From Bdellovibrionales bacterium CG10_big_fil_rev_8_21_14_0_10_45_34 (GTDB taxonomy: Bacteria; Bdellovibrionota; Bdellovibrionia; Bdellovibrionales; 1-14-0-10-45-34): a stretch of DNA of 64,000 nucleotides. The DNA lies in the NCBI GenBank assembly GCA_002778785.1, contig PEZS01000006.1, positions 264,537-328,536 of the forward strand. The letters are read 5' to 3'. Of the stretch, positions 1 through 9,190 are shown piece by piece; position 1 is the first letter of the stretch, and every line of letters begins with the position of its first letter. A model generated the notes under the pieces. That model saw only the letters and a program-made list of their open reading frames with translations, was not told the origin of the DNA and searched no databases. Made by a program: the position numbers and the translations under genes.

Positions 1-399
1 GCCCACGAAAAAAACGCGATTGCAGTGGCCCACTTTTTGGAAGCCCATCCAGGTGTGGATAGCGTTATTTATCCTGGTCTTGAATCGCACCCTCAGCATG
101 AGCTTGCCAAAAAGCAAATGAGCGGTTTTGGAGGTATGATAACCTTTAAACTAAATGGTGGCATTGAAGAATCTCAGAAGTTTCTTAAAGGTTTTCAGAT
201 TTTTGCTCTTGCAGAAAGTCTCGGTGGTGTGGAGTCACTCATCGAGCACCCCGCCATCATGACCCACGCAAGTATTCCAGCGGAGAACCGCAAAGCATTG
301 GGGATCGCCGATAATTTGATTCGAGTGAGCGTAGGCGTGGAGACTCTCGAAGATCTTTTGGGAGACCTGAGCGAAGCCTTTGCTCGAATAGGTTACTGA
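1..399 (+). CDS. PLP-dependent Cys/Met metabolism enzyme, C-terminal part (cystathionine gamma-synthase/lyase-like)
   Basis: The reading frame is open from base 1, so the 5' part with the PLP lysine lies outside the window. The visible 133 codons match the C-terminal domain of the Cys/Met-metabolism PLP family (MetB, cystathionine gamma-lyase, methionine gamma-lyase): motif AESLGGVESLIEHPA, then MTHASIP and the closing LIRVSVGVE stretch. Members act in the cytoplasm in transsulfuration or thiol elimination. Which substrate is used cannot be told from this part. The next gene runs on the other strand, so this is the last gene of its transcript. Confidence 0.85.
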   Translation, partial: AHEKNAIAVAHFLEAHPGVDSVIYPGLESHPQHELAKKQMSGFGGMITFKLNGGIEESQKFLKGFQIFALAESLGGVESLIEHPAIMTHASIPAENRKALGIADNLIRVSVGVETLEDLLGDLSEAFARIGY

Positions 400-510
400 A
401 CGGCGGAGGTTCGTTAGGGTATCTGCCCGGTAAAATCGTAAAACACATGAAACGGCAAAATAGCTGGCGCTTGCGGGCAGCAGGCTTCCATGAAGGCCGC
501 CGCTAGCCTA

Positions 511-2022
511 CTAATCCCAAGCCTTGGCGCCTTTGGCCATCAATACGTCTTGCCGCGTATTCATTGAAGCATCAGAGCAGTAGGATTCTTCATTCAATCT
601 GTAGTCGTCCCATAGTGGTTCTGACAATCGGCCATGGGCGCTTGCCTCTAGCTGGCGATGGACCTGTGGATGAAGACCTCGCGACGCCATTTTTGAGAGA
701 GCTTCCGCAATCTCAGTTTTCGCTAACATCAGGTGAGCTGGCAGCACTCCAGTCACAATATCCATCTCTTCACCGAGATCTCTAACTACTTTGAAATAAT
801 TTTCGCGCATCTCGTTGAAGAGTTCGTAAGGATCGTGGTCGACCTTGGATACATTTACGATGTTCTTGCTCTTTTCAACGTTAAGAGCTGCTTGGCTCAG
901 TTGATCAGCCAATTCAACCTGCCGTTGCTCAAGGTGTACTATAGAGGGGTACAACGGGTTGGACTTCGTAGGGTAGAGCGCAGCCCTTGCGACGGCTCTT
1001 GTTAAATACCATCTGTGATGATGGTATTTGGAAGTCTTTTCAACTTTACCAGCTTCACTATTCCAGGAATTATAAAAAAGGAATTGGGATTGAGTAGGTA
1101 AAGTTTCCCAGCCTCCAACTTTTTGTCGGTAATCAGGCTTCATTTGCTCAAACGGAAAAAGGTTGCCAGTAACGCCCACGTCTGAGTCAACCAACACCAT
1201 GAAAATCGTTCCGTCGGCTTCTTTATTTTTATAAGAATGAGACAGCGTCTGATATATACGGTCGTCCCTAATCTTTACGAGGTCTTCTCTTTGTGGCTCG
1301 TCCAAGTCGTCACCATTTTCCGGACTGAGCAATGATCCCGGATAGGCTATTCTTCCAACATCAAAAGTTATTTTCGTGCCGCAGGTTTTTTCTACAATTT
1401 TCTTTATAGGCAAGAACATGCTTTCGGCTAATTTAAAGTCGCTATGTTTCTCAATATTCTTTTGTTCATTGAGGTCTGAATAAGCTTTAGCTGCATAAGC
1501 ATCCAGGCTTTTGTGTTTTTTGATTTTCTTATTTGATAGCTCTTCAACAATTACGAGCACGACGTGAATGTGTCTTCCCCCTTGGTTACTCGGGGCAGAT
1601 GAATAATAAGACTTACCGCGAGAAAAACTCGATTTTATCAAATGTGAATCAGCACCAGGAAAATTATAACTCCTTTGGGTGCTTTCGGCGGTGGTAACGG
1701 AGGGCCCGTCTGCTACCGCTGATGCGACGCGGTTTTCGTCGATGATGCAGAATAAATCACTGTTTTCAGAAGCCCCCGCGCCTCCCCCCAACCCCTGAGC
1801 GGCAACCCCCTGAGCGGATTTAAAGCATTTATACCCAGTTGGTATTTTTGACCCCGACTGGGAAATCGCAGTGAACAAAGAAATCGAGCCAATGACGAGA
1901 GCATACTTACCAAGCACTTTGCGGGTGTTTTTTGACTTTCGAGGGTCCACAAGTGAGGGAGTCTTGACAATCGAAAACACTCTTTTGACCCTTGTTTTTC
2001 TTGGATCGACAATATGGTTCAC
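511..2022 (-). CDS. Hypothetical membrane-anchored or exported protein
   Basis: A 503-residue protein of no family I recognise. A basic N-terminus contains two similar blocks 20 residues apart (VDPRKTR at 5-11 and VDPRKSK at 25-31), then one hydrophobic segment at about residues 39-53, suggesting a signal anchor. The following region is Gly/Ala/Ser-rich, with a long soluble domain behind it containing an HHHRW stretch around two thirds of its length. Upstream DNA on its strand has an AGGAGAAAG-type ribosome site close to the ATG. It stands alone between the PLP enzyme and the tRNA-Phe region. The long open frame and sensible start support a real gene; no function can be assigned. Confidence 0.7.
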   Translation of the reverse strand: MNHIVDPRKTRVKRVFSIVKTPSLVDPRKSKNTRKVLGKYALVIGSISLFTAISQSGSKIPTGYKCFKSAQGVAAQGLGGGAGASENSDLFCIIDENRVASAVADGPSVTTAESTQRSYNFPGADSHLIKSSFSRGKSYYSSAPSNQGGRHIHVVLVIVEELSNKKIKKHKSLDAYAAKAYSDLNEQKNIEKHSDFKLAESMFLPIKKIVEKTCGTKITFDVGRIAYPGSLLSPENGDDLDEPQREDLVKIRDDRIYQTLSHSYKNKEADGTIFMVLVDSDVGVTGNLFPFEQMKPDYRQKVGGWETLPTQSQFLFYNSWNSEAGKVEKTSKYHHHRWYLTRAVARAALYPTKSNPLYPSIVHLEQRQVELADQLSQAALNVEKSKNIVNVSKVDHDPYELFNEMRENYFKVVRDLGEEMDIVTGVLPAHLMLAKTEIAEALSKMASRGLHPQVHRQLEASAHGRLSEPLWDDYRLNEESYCSDASMNTRQDVLMAKGAKAWD

Positions 2023-2420
2023 TTAAGCTTTCTCCTATAAAACACCGTTGTAGGAAATTCTAGGTAGTCTTATTTTGGCATTGGTAAAAATTTAAGGGAG
2101 GTGGGCTCAGACATCAAATTTTTCCCTAGCTAGGCGGCAAGCTGGGTAGAAAAGTAAGGTTTGGCAGCGAGTCACTTTATTCAATCCATTAAAATAAATT
2201 ATAGTTCGGCGCATTATTGTTGGCGCTGGCTACGATTTAGCCACCTGCCGAGACCAGGGGTTAGGAGAATTCAATGGCAACAAAAGGTACACAGAGACTA
2301 GGGGCAGTTGCCCGGTAGGTTTAGTGTAATGGTAACAGCCCCAAGGTCTGAGTTCGGCGAAGTAGGTCGACGCCCATTGACTCGAGTTTCGACTAAAGGT
2401 ACTAACATCTTTCACTTCCA
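2023..2420. other. Intergenic region upstream of tRNA-Phe, no gene seen
   Basis: This stretch separates the start of the minus-strand hypothetical gene from tRNA-Phe. Short open frames here have no ribosome site or family likeness. Around 2310-2350 there is a sequence resembling a tRNA D-arm (AGTGTAATGGTAACAG), but it does not complete a cloverleaf. Promoters for the flanking genes probably lie here; none stands out. Confidence 0.4.
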
Positions 2421-2496
<76 letters not shown>

Positions 2497-2677
2497 GTTT
2501 CACTGGGTTCTGACCGGAGTAGTGCTGGCTCTTCTCACGGCTCTTCTCACTTAACTGTAGATAGTTTCAAAAAGTTCAGGTAGCCCACTTTCGTCGATAT
2601 TTTGGTCGCACGCTGAAAAAATGGTAAGTTCGCTCACTTCGGTGGTAAGCATTGAGTCGATTCTGTAAAATGGTCTC

Positions 2678-3766
2678 ATGTGGTTAAAAGTTCTAACTCT
2701 AATTTTGCTAAATTTTGGCACCTTTGCTTTTGCATCCAACTCGAGTTGTAAATGGGTCCTTGATAATGCTCCGGCCTTTTACGCCATGGGAGTACCCAAC
2801 AAAGCCTACCAAGCTGTCGTTCAGAGTAAATCAAAGCTCTTATTTGATACGTTCCTGGGAATAGATGGTCTCACCATTATTCCTAAGGCTTACAAGCGAC
2901 AAAAAAGGAAGCTGAGTGAAAACAACAAAATTCAGGCAGACGTGTTCAGTGCCCATGACTACTCCAGCTATGCCCTATGGTATTTGCGAAAACACGAAAA
3001 GAATATACATCCAAGCGTAACAAATGAGAGATCGTCCTTTCAAATGAGGGATATGGAAGTGATAGACCTAGGAAGTGGGTCGCCAGTCGCGTCGCCATAT
3101 ATCCGCCTTTTGGCTCACCACTTCAGGGCAAATTCTTACATAGGTGTAGATACGGCCGTTAAAAATGAAACAACAATCGAACAAGGATACGAGCAAAGTA
3201 AAGACTTTGATTTAAAGGTTAAGTACGTCAAAAAAGATCTTGTAAAATTCTTGCAAAAGCTTAGGCAATCCGAAAGAAAGAGAATGTTTGTGCTTGTTGG
3301 AATGCAAGCCGTAGATTGGAAGAGTGCGAGCGAATACGTAGAAACGGAGTACTTAAACCGCGGAAACTTTCAGTTAGTTTCGCACGCTGTATTTGATGCC
3401 AACGGAAATTTTGTAGATTTCAGGCCCGACCAGCTGTACCCGAATCTAATAGCTGAACTGATCGCCGAGCTTGAGACCGCGGGAATGACAAAAGAAGAAA
3501 TTGGAGTCCGCTTGCTTAAGGTCATCGAAAATAAAAAACAAGAACAAGACCGCTACTTTACGAGTCTATTGGAAGCCTTAAGGGCGACTTCGGCCCCAGG
3601 AGATGTTCTTTTACTTGGTCCCGCCACAACAAAGCTTGATTTTCAATCAGTAGGATTCCAGCCCGTTGATCGACGAAGTGAACCCGGCGGCAACTTTATG
3701 CAATCTCTATTTTCAACACCAATTGGTGAACTTATTCAATACTTCGAAACGTACGTTTTGCCCTAA
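2678..3766 (+). CDS. Exported protein with a methyltransferase-like Rossmann domain
   Basis: A 362-residue protein. Residues 1-19 look like a classical signal peptide ending in FAFA before SNSSCKW. The central part resembles a class I SAM-dependent methyltransferase: a motif-I-like strand and loop VIDLGSGSP near residue 127, followed about 30 residues later by YIGVD, the usual place of the acidic ribose-binding residue. A third strand, MFVLVGM, fits the fold. The later half is helical and unrecognised. An exported SAM enzyme would be odd because SAM is cytoplasmic, so the domain may be degenerate or bind something else. It is a single gene facing away from the tRNA and convergent with the next gene. 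Confidence 0.6.
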   Translation: MWLKVLTLILLNFGTFAFASNSSCKWVLDNAPAFYAMGVPNKAYQAVVQSKSKLLFDTFLGIDGLTIIPKAYKRQKRKLSENNKIQADVFSAHDYSSYALWYLRKHEKNIHPSVTNERSSFQMRDMEVIDLGSGSPVASPYIRLLAHHFRANSYIGVDTAVKNETTIEQGYEQSKDFDLKVKYVKKDLVKFLQKLRQSERKRMFVLVGMQAVDWKSASEYVETEYLNRGNFQLVSHAVFDANGNFVDFRPDQLYPNLIAELIAELETAGMTKEEIGVRLLKVIENKKQEQDRYFTSLLEALRATSAPGDVLLLGPATTKLDFQSVGFQPVDRRSEPGGNFMQSLFSTPIGELIQYFETYVLP

Positions 3767-3805
3767 GGTGAATCAACTAGGGTCCGCGGTGGTGCCTGAG
3801 TAAAT

Positions 3806-4990
3806 TCAGTTTAGAATGAGATGGGCAAATTTAAGGTAGCGCAGTTCGGGGCACGCATGTGGATAGGGATGATCGGATGCTTGGCCGGACACCCTCATAA
3901 TTTGTCCCGTCCGCCTGGCGCGAGACAGAGTTTCGTTAATTATTTCTGTGAAATCTTCAAAATCAACATGGCTAGAGCAAGAACTTAACGAGAGGCCACC
4001 TCGGCTAATCACCCGCTTAGCAGCCATTGCAAACACATCTATGTACTTCTTTATTGCGGCAGATTTTTGGTCCTCAGAGTGACTCATTGAAGGCGGGTCA
4101 ACAATAACATGACACCACTTATCCGAAGTCGATGCCAAAAAATCAAATGCATCTTGGCAAACTCCCATGTGATCTTTAGGGTCAAGACCGTTGAGAATCC
4201 AATTGCGGTTGGCCAAATCGATTGCGCCATTTGCTATATCAACGCTAGTAACACTTCTTGCCCCGCCAAGGCCGGCACTCACAGAAAAACCCCCTGTGTA
4301 ACTAAAAATGTTCAAAACGCTGGTGTCCTTGCTAATAGAGCGAACAAACTTTCGGTTTTCTCTTTGATCAAAAAAGAAACCCGTCTTTTGGCCGCTCGCA
4401 ATATCGACCAAAAACCTCGCGCCATTTTCTAATATTTCAGTTTCGCCGCAAGGAAGGCTTCCTACTATTAGATCTAACTTTGAATCCTCTCCGCGGCGCC
4501 TCTTATGAACCACTGAGGTGCAACGAGAAACTTCAACTAACCATTTAGAGATAAGCTCGTTTGGCCAAAACTGCTCCATTCCAGGGCCGTCGAACTGCAC
4601 AACAGCTATTTCGTTGTAAATATCGCAAACTAACCCAGGTAATAAATCGCCTTCGCCGTTTAACAGTCTGTAAGAGTTAGTCGAATCTTGAGCGAAGGCC
4701 TTGCGCAAATCCATCGCATCGCGAAAGCGTTTTCTGAAAAAACTTTCATCGGGACGCTGTGAATCTAAGGACAAAATTCGTAAACCAATCACCGACTGCG
4801 GGTCATAAATAGCCCAGGCTAAAAAACCTTTTGAATCAAAAACCTGGGTAAGGCAAGGTTGCGAAGATTTACTTTTGGGCTCGATCGAGTCTCTATAGAC
4901 CCACGGATGCCCTCTCAAAATTGTCTTTCTCAAGTTTCGAGTAAGTTCTGTTTTGTGATTGCTGGTGAGGCTATACTCAGCAAATGTCAT
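3806..4990 (-). CDS. Class I SAM-dependent rRNA large-subunit methyltransferase, RlmI/RlmK-like (PUA-containing)
   Basis: A 394-residue COG1092-type protein. The N-terminal 75 residues, with GHPWVYRDSI and VFDSKGFLAWAIYDP, match the PUA domain that binds RNA. The catalytic half has FLVDIASGQKTGFFFDQREN, the SAM loop NIFSYTGGFSVSAGLGGA, motif IV DPPSMS, and an SSCSSH segment typical of the m5C members. Such enzymes methylate 23S rRNA, for example C1962 in E. coli by RlmI. The start lies 6 bp after the ung stop, so the two are probably co-transcribed, ung first. The precise target base is inferred from the family only. Confidence 0.85.
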   Translation of the reverse strand: MTFAEYSLTSNHKTELTRNLRKTILRGHPWVYRDSIEPKSKSSQPCLTQVFDSKGFLAWAIYDPQSVIGLRILSLDSQRPDESFFRKRFRDAMDLRKAFAQDSTNSYRLLNGEGDLLPGLVCDIYNEIAVVQFDGPGMEQFWPNELISKWLVEVSRCTSVVHKRRRGEDSKLDLIVGSLPCGETEILENGARFLVDIASGQKTGFFFDQRENRKFVRSISKDTSVLNIFSYTGGFSVSAGLGGARSVTSVDIANGAIDLANRNWILNGLDPKDHMGVCQDAFDFLASTSDKWCHVIVDPPSMSHSEDQKSAAIKKYIDVFAMAAKRVISRGGLSLSSCSSHVDFEDFTEIINETLSRARRTGQIMRVSGQASDHPYPHACPELRYLKFAHLILN

Positions 4991-4996
4991 TCGAGT

Positions 4997-5710
4997 TTAC
5001 CATTCAATGGGAGCAATCCTTTTAGATAATAAGAATGAATTGGTTTTAGAAAAGGGCCGACTCCCAAAAAACCCGCGATGTGCAGAAAGCGGGGAAGGGT
5101 GTGGACACTTAATGACTAAATGTCTTTTGCTATCAATAGCACTGCCTTTTTTTTGCGCATACGAACCCCATAATATAAACACAAGGTTTTCGCGCTCACG
5201 ATTGAGTACATTTACAATTTCATCGGTGAATTGCTCCCAGCCGCGACCTTGATGAGAGCCTGCTTTACTCAGCTCAACAGATAAAGTGGCATTCAACAGA
5301 AGCACCCCTTGCTTGGCCCATCTGCTGAGATCTCCGTTTTTGGTTATTGGAACACCGAGGTCGGACGAAAGTTCTTTGTAAATATTTTGTAAAGAGGGAG
5401 GAAGGGCAACCCCCTCGCGAACCGAAAAAGAAAGACCATGAGCTTGCCCGGGACCATGGTAAGGGTCTTGCCCTAAGACAACAACCTTAACCTCATCGAG
5501 CGGAGTCAAATTGAGCGCGGCAAAATACTCCTTTGGCTGAGGGAATATTTGCTTACCCCTTTTGAGCTCCGACTTCAAAAAATCTCGAAGGTCATTCATA
5601 TAGCTCTTTTGAAATTCGCTCTCAAGGGCGTGCCGCCAACATTCTGGGAGAGATACATTCACGCGACCCTCCGTCTTGCCAATTTGATCTGGTTGAAACT
5701 CGGTTGTCAT
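4997..5710 (-). CDS. ung: Uracil-DNA glycosylase, family 1
   Basis: Removes uracil from DNA to begin base-excision repair. The protein has the water-activating loop GQDPYHGPGQAHGLSF with the catalytic Asp, the uracil-binding LLLNATLSVE strand, and the DNA-intercalating HPSPLSAHRGF motif. About 237 residues is normal for the family. The open frame extends to a GTG at 5719, but ATG 5710 is preferred because an AGGGTG sequence lies about 8 bases upstream and fits as a ribosome site. A perfect 15-bp palindrome lies just upstream (5728-5742). The RlmI-like gene follows at once. Confidence 0.95.
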   Translation of the reverse strand: MTTEFQPDQIGKTEGRVNVSLPECWRHALESEFQKSYMNDLRDFLKSELKRGKQIFPQPKEYFAALNLTPLDEVKVVVLGQDPYHGPGQAHGLSFSVREGVALPPSLQNIYKELSSDLGVPITKNGDLSRWAKQGVLLLNATLSVELSKAGSHQGRGWEQFTDEIVNVLNRERENLVFILWGSYAQKKGSAIDSKRHLVIKCPHPSPLSAHRGFFGSRPFSKTNSFLLSKRIAPIEW

Positions 5711-5727
5711 CAATAACACCCTGGTTA

Positions 5728-5742
5728 ATGTTGGGCCAACAT
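5728..5742. promoter_or_regulatory. 15-bp palindrome upstream of ung, possible operator
   Basis: The sequence ATGTTGG-G-CCAACAT is a perfect inverted repeat with 7-bp arms around a single G. It lies 18 bp from the chosen ung start. The position suits a repressor site, but no regulator can be named. Confidence 0.35.
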
Positions 5743-5852
5743 CAGTAACAGCCGGCTACCGAAATGGCAATACAAGCGGCCAGTAAAGTGTCGCACCTCG
5801 GAGTGTGGGTTTGAACCAAGGATCTTGCCAACGAATCGCAGTGGGCGTAGCT

Positions 5853-5858
5853 TATAAT
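5853..5858 (+). promoter_or_regulatory. Possible -10 element for the glutamine synthetase gene
   Basis: TATAAT, an exact sigma-70 -10 hexamer, lies about 100 bp before the glnN start in an otherwise gene-free gap. No good -35 is seen at 16-18 bp: TTGCCA at 5825-5830 is 22 bp away. A factor-dependent promoter is possible. Confidence 0.3.
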
Positions 5859-5955
5859 GAAGCGGGGTTTTGTGCAGTTCATGAGAATTTCATAAGACCC
5901 CAAAACATTCGCAGTTTTTTAAAGTCACAGTGATTTTAAAAGATTTGGAGGTAAA

Positions 5956-8166
5956 ATGTCTCAGTCAGTCGCGGGCAGCGCCCGCTCCGAAGTCTTACGT
6001 CAACTTTCTTTAGATTCTGTCCGCCAACGAAACTCTCCCCGAATTGGGAAACCCGTGTCGAGCTACTTCGGCGAACTGACATTCGGTTTGGGCAAAATGC
6101 GTGAAACTCTTCCGAAAGACGCCTACACCAGCCTCCTAAAAACTCTAGAAAAAGGTGAAAAAATGAGCCGCGATACTGCGAATGCGGTGGCTCAAGTTGT
6201 TAAAGACTGGGCGGTGAGTAAAGGGGCGACGCATTTTTGTCATTGGTTTCAGCCAATGACTGGCTTAACTGCCGAAAAGCATGATGCCTTTATTTCGATT
6301 CAGCATGCTGAACATTCTGAACTCTCTGTTGTTGAGCGATTTACTGGTTCCCAGTTAATTCAAGGGGAGCCTGATGCTTCGAGTTTTCCTAGTGGGGGAA
6401 TGAGAACCACTTTTGAGGCGCGTGGGTACACAGCCTGGGATCCAACCTCCCCCATGTTTATTGTTGAAAGTGACTGTGGTAACACGCTTTGTATTCCTAC
6501 GGTATTTTTTGGGTACCACGGTCAGGCTCTTGATACGAAAACGCCCCTGTTGCGATCATCGAACGCTCTTTCAAAAGCGGCCTGCGATTTTCTAAAGCTC
6601 ATTGGGGATTTAGATACAAAGAAGGTCAGCGCCAGTCTCGGTGCTGAGCAAGAATACTTTTTGATAGACCGACGTTTTGGGCTTTTAAGACCCGACATCA
6701 CAATGACAGGACGAACCCTTTTGGGAGCAGCACCGGCTCGCGGGCAGCAACTTGAAGACCATTACTTTGGTTCGATCCCTCCGCGAGTTAAAAGTTTTAT
6801 GGTAGAGGTTGAAGAAGAACTCTATCGGCTTGGTATTCCGGTGAAAACTCGGCACAACGAAGTAGCGCCATCTCAGTTTGAAATCGCACCTATCTTTGAA
6901 GAAGCAAACATAGCTGTCGATCATAATCTACTAACGATGGAAACTCTCAAAAGAGTGGCCAGTCGCCACGGTCTGATTTGTTTGTTGCATGAAAAACCAT
7001 TTGCCGAACTCAACGGAAGCGGCAAACACTGCAACTGGTCGCTTTCTAATGACAAAGGTGAGAACCTTCTTGAGCCGGGCCACACTCCCCACCAGAACCT
7101 GAGATTCTTAGCTGTGCTATCGGTGGTCTTGAAGGCCGTGTTCGATCGATCAGCGCTGTTGCGACTATCTATTGCTTCTCCGGGCAATGATCACCGGCTT
7201 GGCGGAAACGAAGCGCCTCCCGCCATTATATCTGTATTCTTGGGCTCTCTTCTGAGTCAAATTTTCGAGAATATCGAGAATCAGGTATCAACCGAATCTG
7301 TTAAAGAGAGGTTGATCAATCTAGGTGTAGGGCAAATTCCGCAGGTTGCGCAAGACTATACCGATAGAAATAGAACCTCTCCATTTGCGTTTACTGGCAA
7401 CAAATTTGAGTTTCGAGCCGTAGGCTCATCAGCAAATATAGCTGTGCCGGTTACATTTTTGAATTCGGCAGTGGCAAGTGCCTTTGCAGAAGCGACAGCA
7501 AGGCTTAAGATCCTCGTTGGCAAACACAAAGACCGCGATGAGGCTGTGATGGAACTTGTGAGGGAGCTGAGCGCAGAATCTAAAAACATTAGATTTGAGG
7601 GTAACAATTATTCTGAAGAGTGGAGACAAGAGGCCGAGAAGCGTGGGCTTCCGATTTTAATGAATACTCCGGCAGCTCTTGCGACTTTGGAAGACACAGG
7701 TGAAATTTCATTTCTTGTAGAAACAGGAGTTCTTACTAAAGATGAAATCGCGTCTCGTCATCACATCATAAGAGAGCGCTACGTTAAGACGGTTCTGATA
7801 GAGATAAATACTATGGTAGATGTCGTGGGCACTCAGATCTTACCTGCCGTGGAAGAACAGATTAAATCTGTTGCCGCAACGATCAGCTGCGTGGCGAGCG
7901 CCGAACTTAAAGGGCTTCTTTCTCAGAGACTTGAAAAGCTTGAGACTGCTGCCAGTCAGGTGTTAAGAGGTTTTTGGGATCTCGAAAAGTTTGTCTTAGA
8001 AACCTTAACCACTACTGAGGCGGAGCAAGAGAAGGCAATTGTCGAAAACGGCATTCCACTAATGAATAGCTTGCGTGCAGCTTGTGACTTCGTTGAAACG
8101 AGGGTCGATGACAGTGTCTGGCCGCTTCCGAAGTACCGTGAAATGCTATTTTCAAACGGAGTTTGA
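5956..8166 (+). CDS. glnN: Glutamine synthetase type III
   Basis: ATP-dependent amidation of glutamate with ammonia, cytoplasmic. The 736-residue length is right for the GSIII family and far too long for GSI or GSII. Family features: the N-terminal FGELTFGLGKMRE, GATHFCHWFQPMTGLTAEKHDAF, the metal/ATP region EVAPSQFEIAPIFEEAN, NGSGKHCNWSL (most members have Asn where this one has Cys), and NDHRLGGNEAPPAI. The start is supported by a GGAGG ribosome site 5 bases before ATG. It is a single gene with its own upstream gap, as usual for nitrogen-regulated synthetases. No GSI gene is seen in the window. Confidence 0.93.
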   Translation: MSQSVAGSARSEVLRQLSLDSVRQRNSPRIGKPVSSYFGELTFGLGKMRETLPKDAYTSLLKTLEKGEKMSRDTANAVAQVVKDWAVSKGATHFCHWFQPMTGLTAEKHDAFISIQHAEHSELSVVERFTGSQLIQGEPDASSFPSGGMRTTFEARGYTAWDPTSPMFIVESDCGNTLCIPTVFFGYHGQALDTKTPLLRSSNALSKAACDFLKLIGDLDTKKVSASLGAEQEYFLIDRRFGLLRPDITMTGRTLLGAAPARGQQLEDHYFGSIPPRVKSFMVEVEEELYRLGIPVKTRHNEVAPSQFEIAPIFEEANIAVDHNLLTMETLKRVASRHGLICLLHEKPFAELNGSGKHCNWSLSNDKGENLLEPGHTPHQNLRFLAVLSVVLKAVFDRSALLRLSIASPGNDHRLGGNEAPPAIISVFLGSLLSQIFENIENQVSTESVKERLINLGVGQIPQVAQDYTDRNRTSPFAFTGNKFEFRAVGSSANIAVPVTFLNSAVASAFAEATARLKILVGKHKDRDEAVMELVRELSAESKNIRFEGNNYSEEWRQEAEKRGLPILMNTPAALATLEDTGEISFLVETGVLTKDEIASRHHIIRERYVKTVLIEINTMVDVVGTQILPAVEEQIKSVAATISCVASAELKGLLSQRLEKLETAASQVLRGFWDLEKFVLETLTTTEAEQEKAIVENGIPLMNSLRAACDFVETRVDDSVWPLPKYREMLFSNGV

Positions 8167-8217
8167 ATCTTTAGGTAAATGTCAGCCAACCTAAAGAACC
8201 CGATCCGAGCACAAATT

Positions 8218-9189
8218 TTAAAATTCTTTTGGCCTCTGAAATTTCATAATGACAGGGGCTTTGCCGGAAAACTTGTAGCGCTTTTCGGCCCAAGGTAGAC
8301 TTTTTAAGTCGTTATTGTCTGTGCCAATCCAAATGAACTCTTTGCTGAGGAATAAAGCTTCTTCAAGAGCATAGGGCGTTGGACCAAACAGAGGTTGATT
8401 GCTCTCAAAGAAAAACTCTTTGTAAGAAACCGAATCAACAACAGTTTTGCTTTTGAGATCATATTTTAGAATTTTGTAGGCGCTTCTTTCTAATATGTAT
8501 AGATGTCCATTTTCAAACTGAGCATCTGAAAAGTCGTAACCATCGGTACCTTTGATGTCGAAGTCGCGAGTTATTTTTTGGCTCTTTAAATCGATTTCGT
8601 AAATTCGCCGTGGCTGTCTCTCTTTAAGCGCATAGAGAAGATTCTTTTGACAGTCGACGGCGACGCCCTCAATGCCTGCATTTTTCTTCCACGCCTCTTT
8701 TTTTGCCACATAGAAAACAACCTTCACGCTATCGGTAAGTGTAACCTTCAAAAACTTCTTCTCCTCGAATTCAAGTTTTCCCGTCCAAATGGTTTGATCA
8801 TTTTCATCGGCAAGGTAGAGAGTGTTCTTACACATAGCTAGGGCTTCGAAGTCTGGCTTACTGGGACCTCCCTCTATAGGCAATTTTTTACGAAAGAGCA
8901 GCTGCGGACCATCTGATTCATACAGATAGAGAAATCTGTCCCAGGGCTTGTCGCTAAGAAGCAACAGATGATCATCAACAACCAAGAGACCAGAGAGGTC
9001 AAACGCCTTGGTACTAGGCCGTGGCGGTTGATGTGATGAGATGAGTTTCAATTTGTTTGAGGGATCATTTTGTTTTTCCGCCGCTGATGTAGCCATTGCC
9101 GATACGGCTAAGAGAACCAAAGCCGACGAGGCTACAACTTGGAATCTAAGAGAAAAGGAAGTAAAAAAATCTATAATACTATTTGCCAT
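8218..9189 (-). CDS. Exported beta-propeller-like protein (SdiA-regulated / phytase-like esterase type)
   Basis: A 323-residue protein with a hydrophobic N-terminal segment (about residues 15-37) read as a signal peptide. The rest repeats short strands of propeller type: DLSGLLVVDDHLLLLSD, PDFEALAMCKNTLYLADE, NAGIEGVAVDCQKNLLYAL and DFSDAQFENGHLYILER. This pattern of ligand-binding E/D followed by display strands recalls the SdiA-regulated and esterase-like phytase families. Enzyme activity is not established. It starts 1 bp after the stop of the SDR gene upstream, so the two form an operon. Confidence 0.6.
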   Translation of the reverse strand: MANSIIDFFTSFSLRFQVVASSALVLLAVSAMATSAAEKQNDPSNKLKLISSHQPPRPSTKAFDLSGLLVVDDHLLLLSDKPWDRFLYLYESDGPQLLFRKKLPIEGGPSKPDFEALAMCKNTLYLADENDQTIWTGKLEFEEKKFLKVTLTDSVKVVFYVAKKEAWKKNAGIEGVAVDCQKNLLYALKERQPRRIYEIDLKSQKITRDFDIKGTDGYDFSDAQFENGHLYILERSAYKILKYDLKSKTVVDSVSYKEFFFESNQPLFGPTPYALEEALFLSKEFIWIGTDNNDLKSLPWAEKRYKFSGKAPVIMKFQRPKEF

Positions 9190-9190
9190 T

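Noticed and set aside
2309-2400. tRNA-like D-arm sequence (AGTGTAATGGTAACAG) just upstream of tRNA-Phe
   Set aside because: No 7-base acceptor pair, no 5-bp anticodon stem around a 7-base loop and no proper T-arm could be drawn. It may be a decayed tRNA but cannot be supported.
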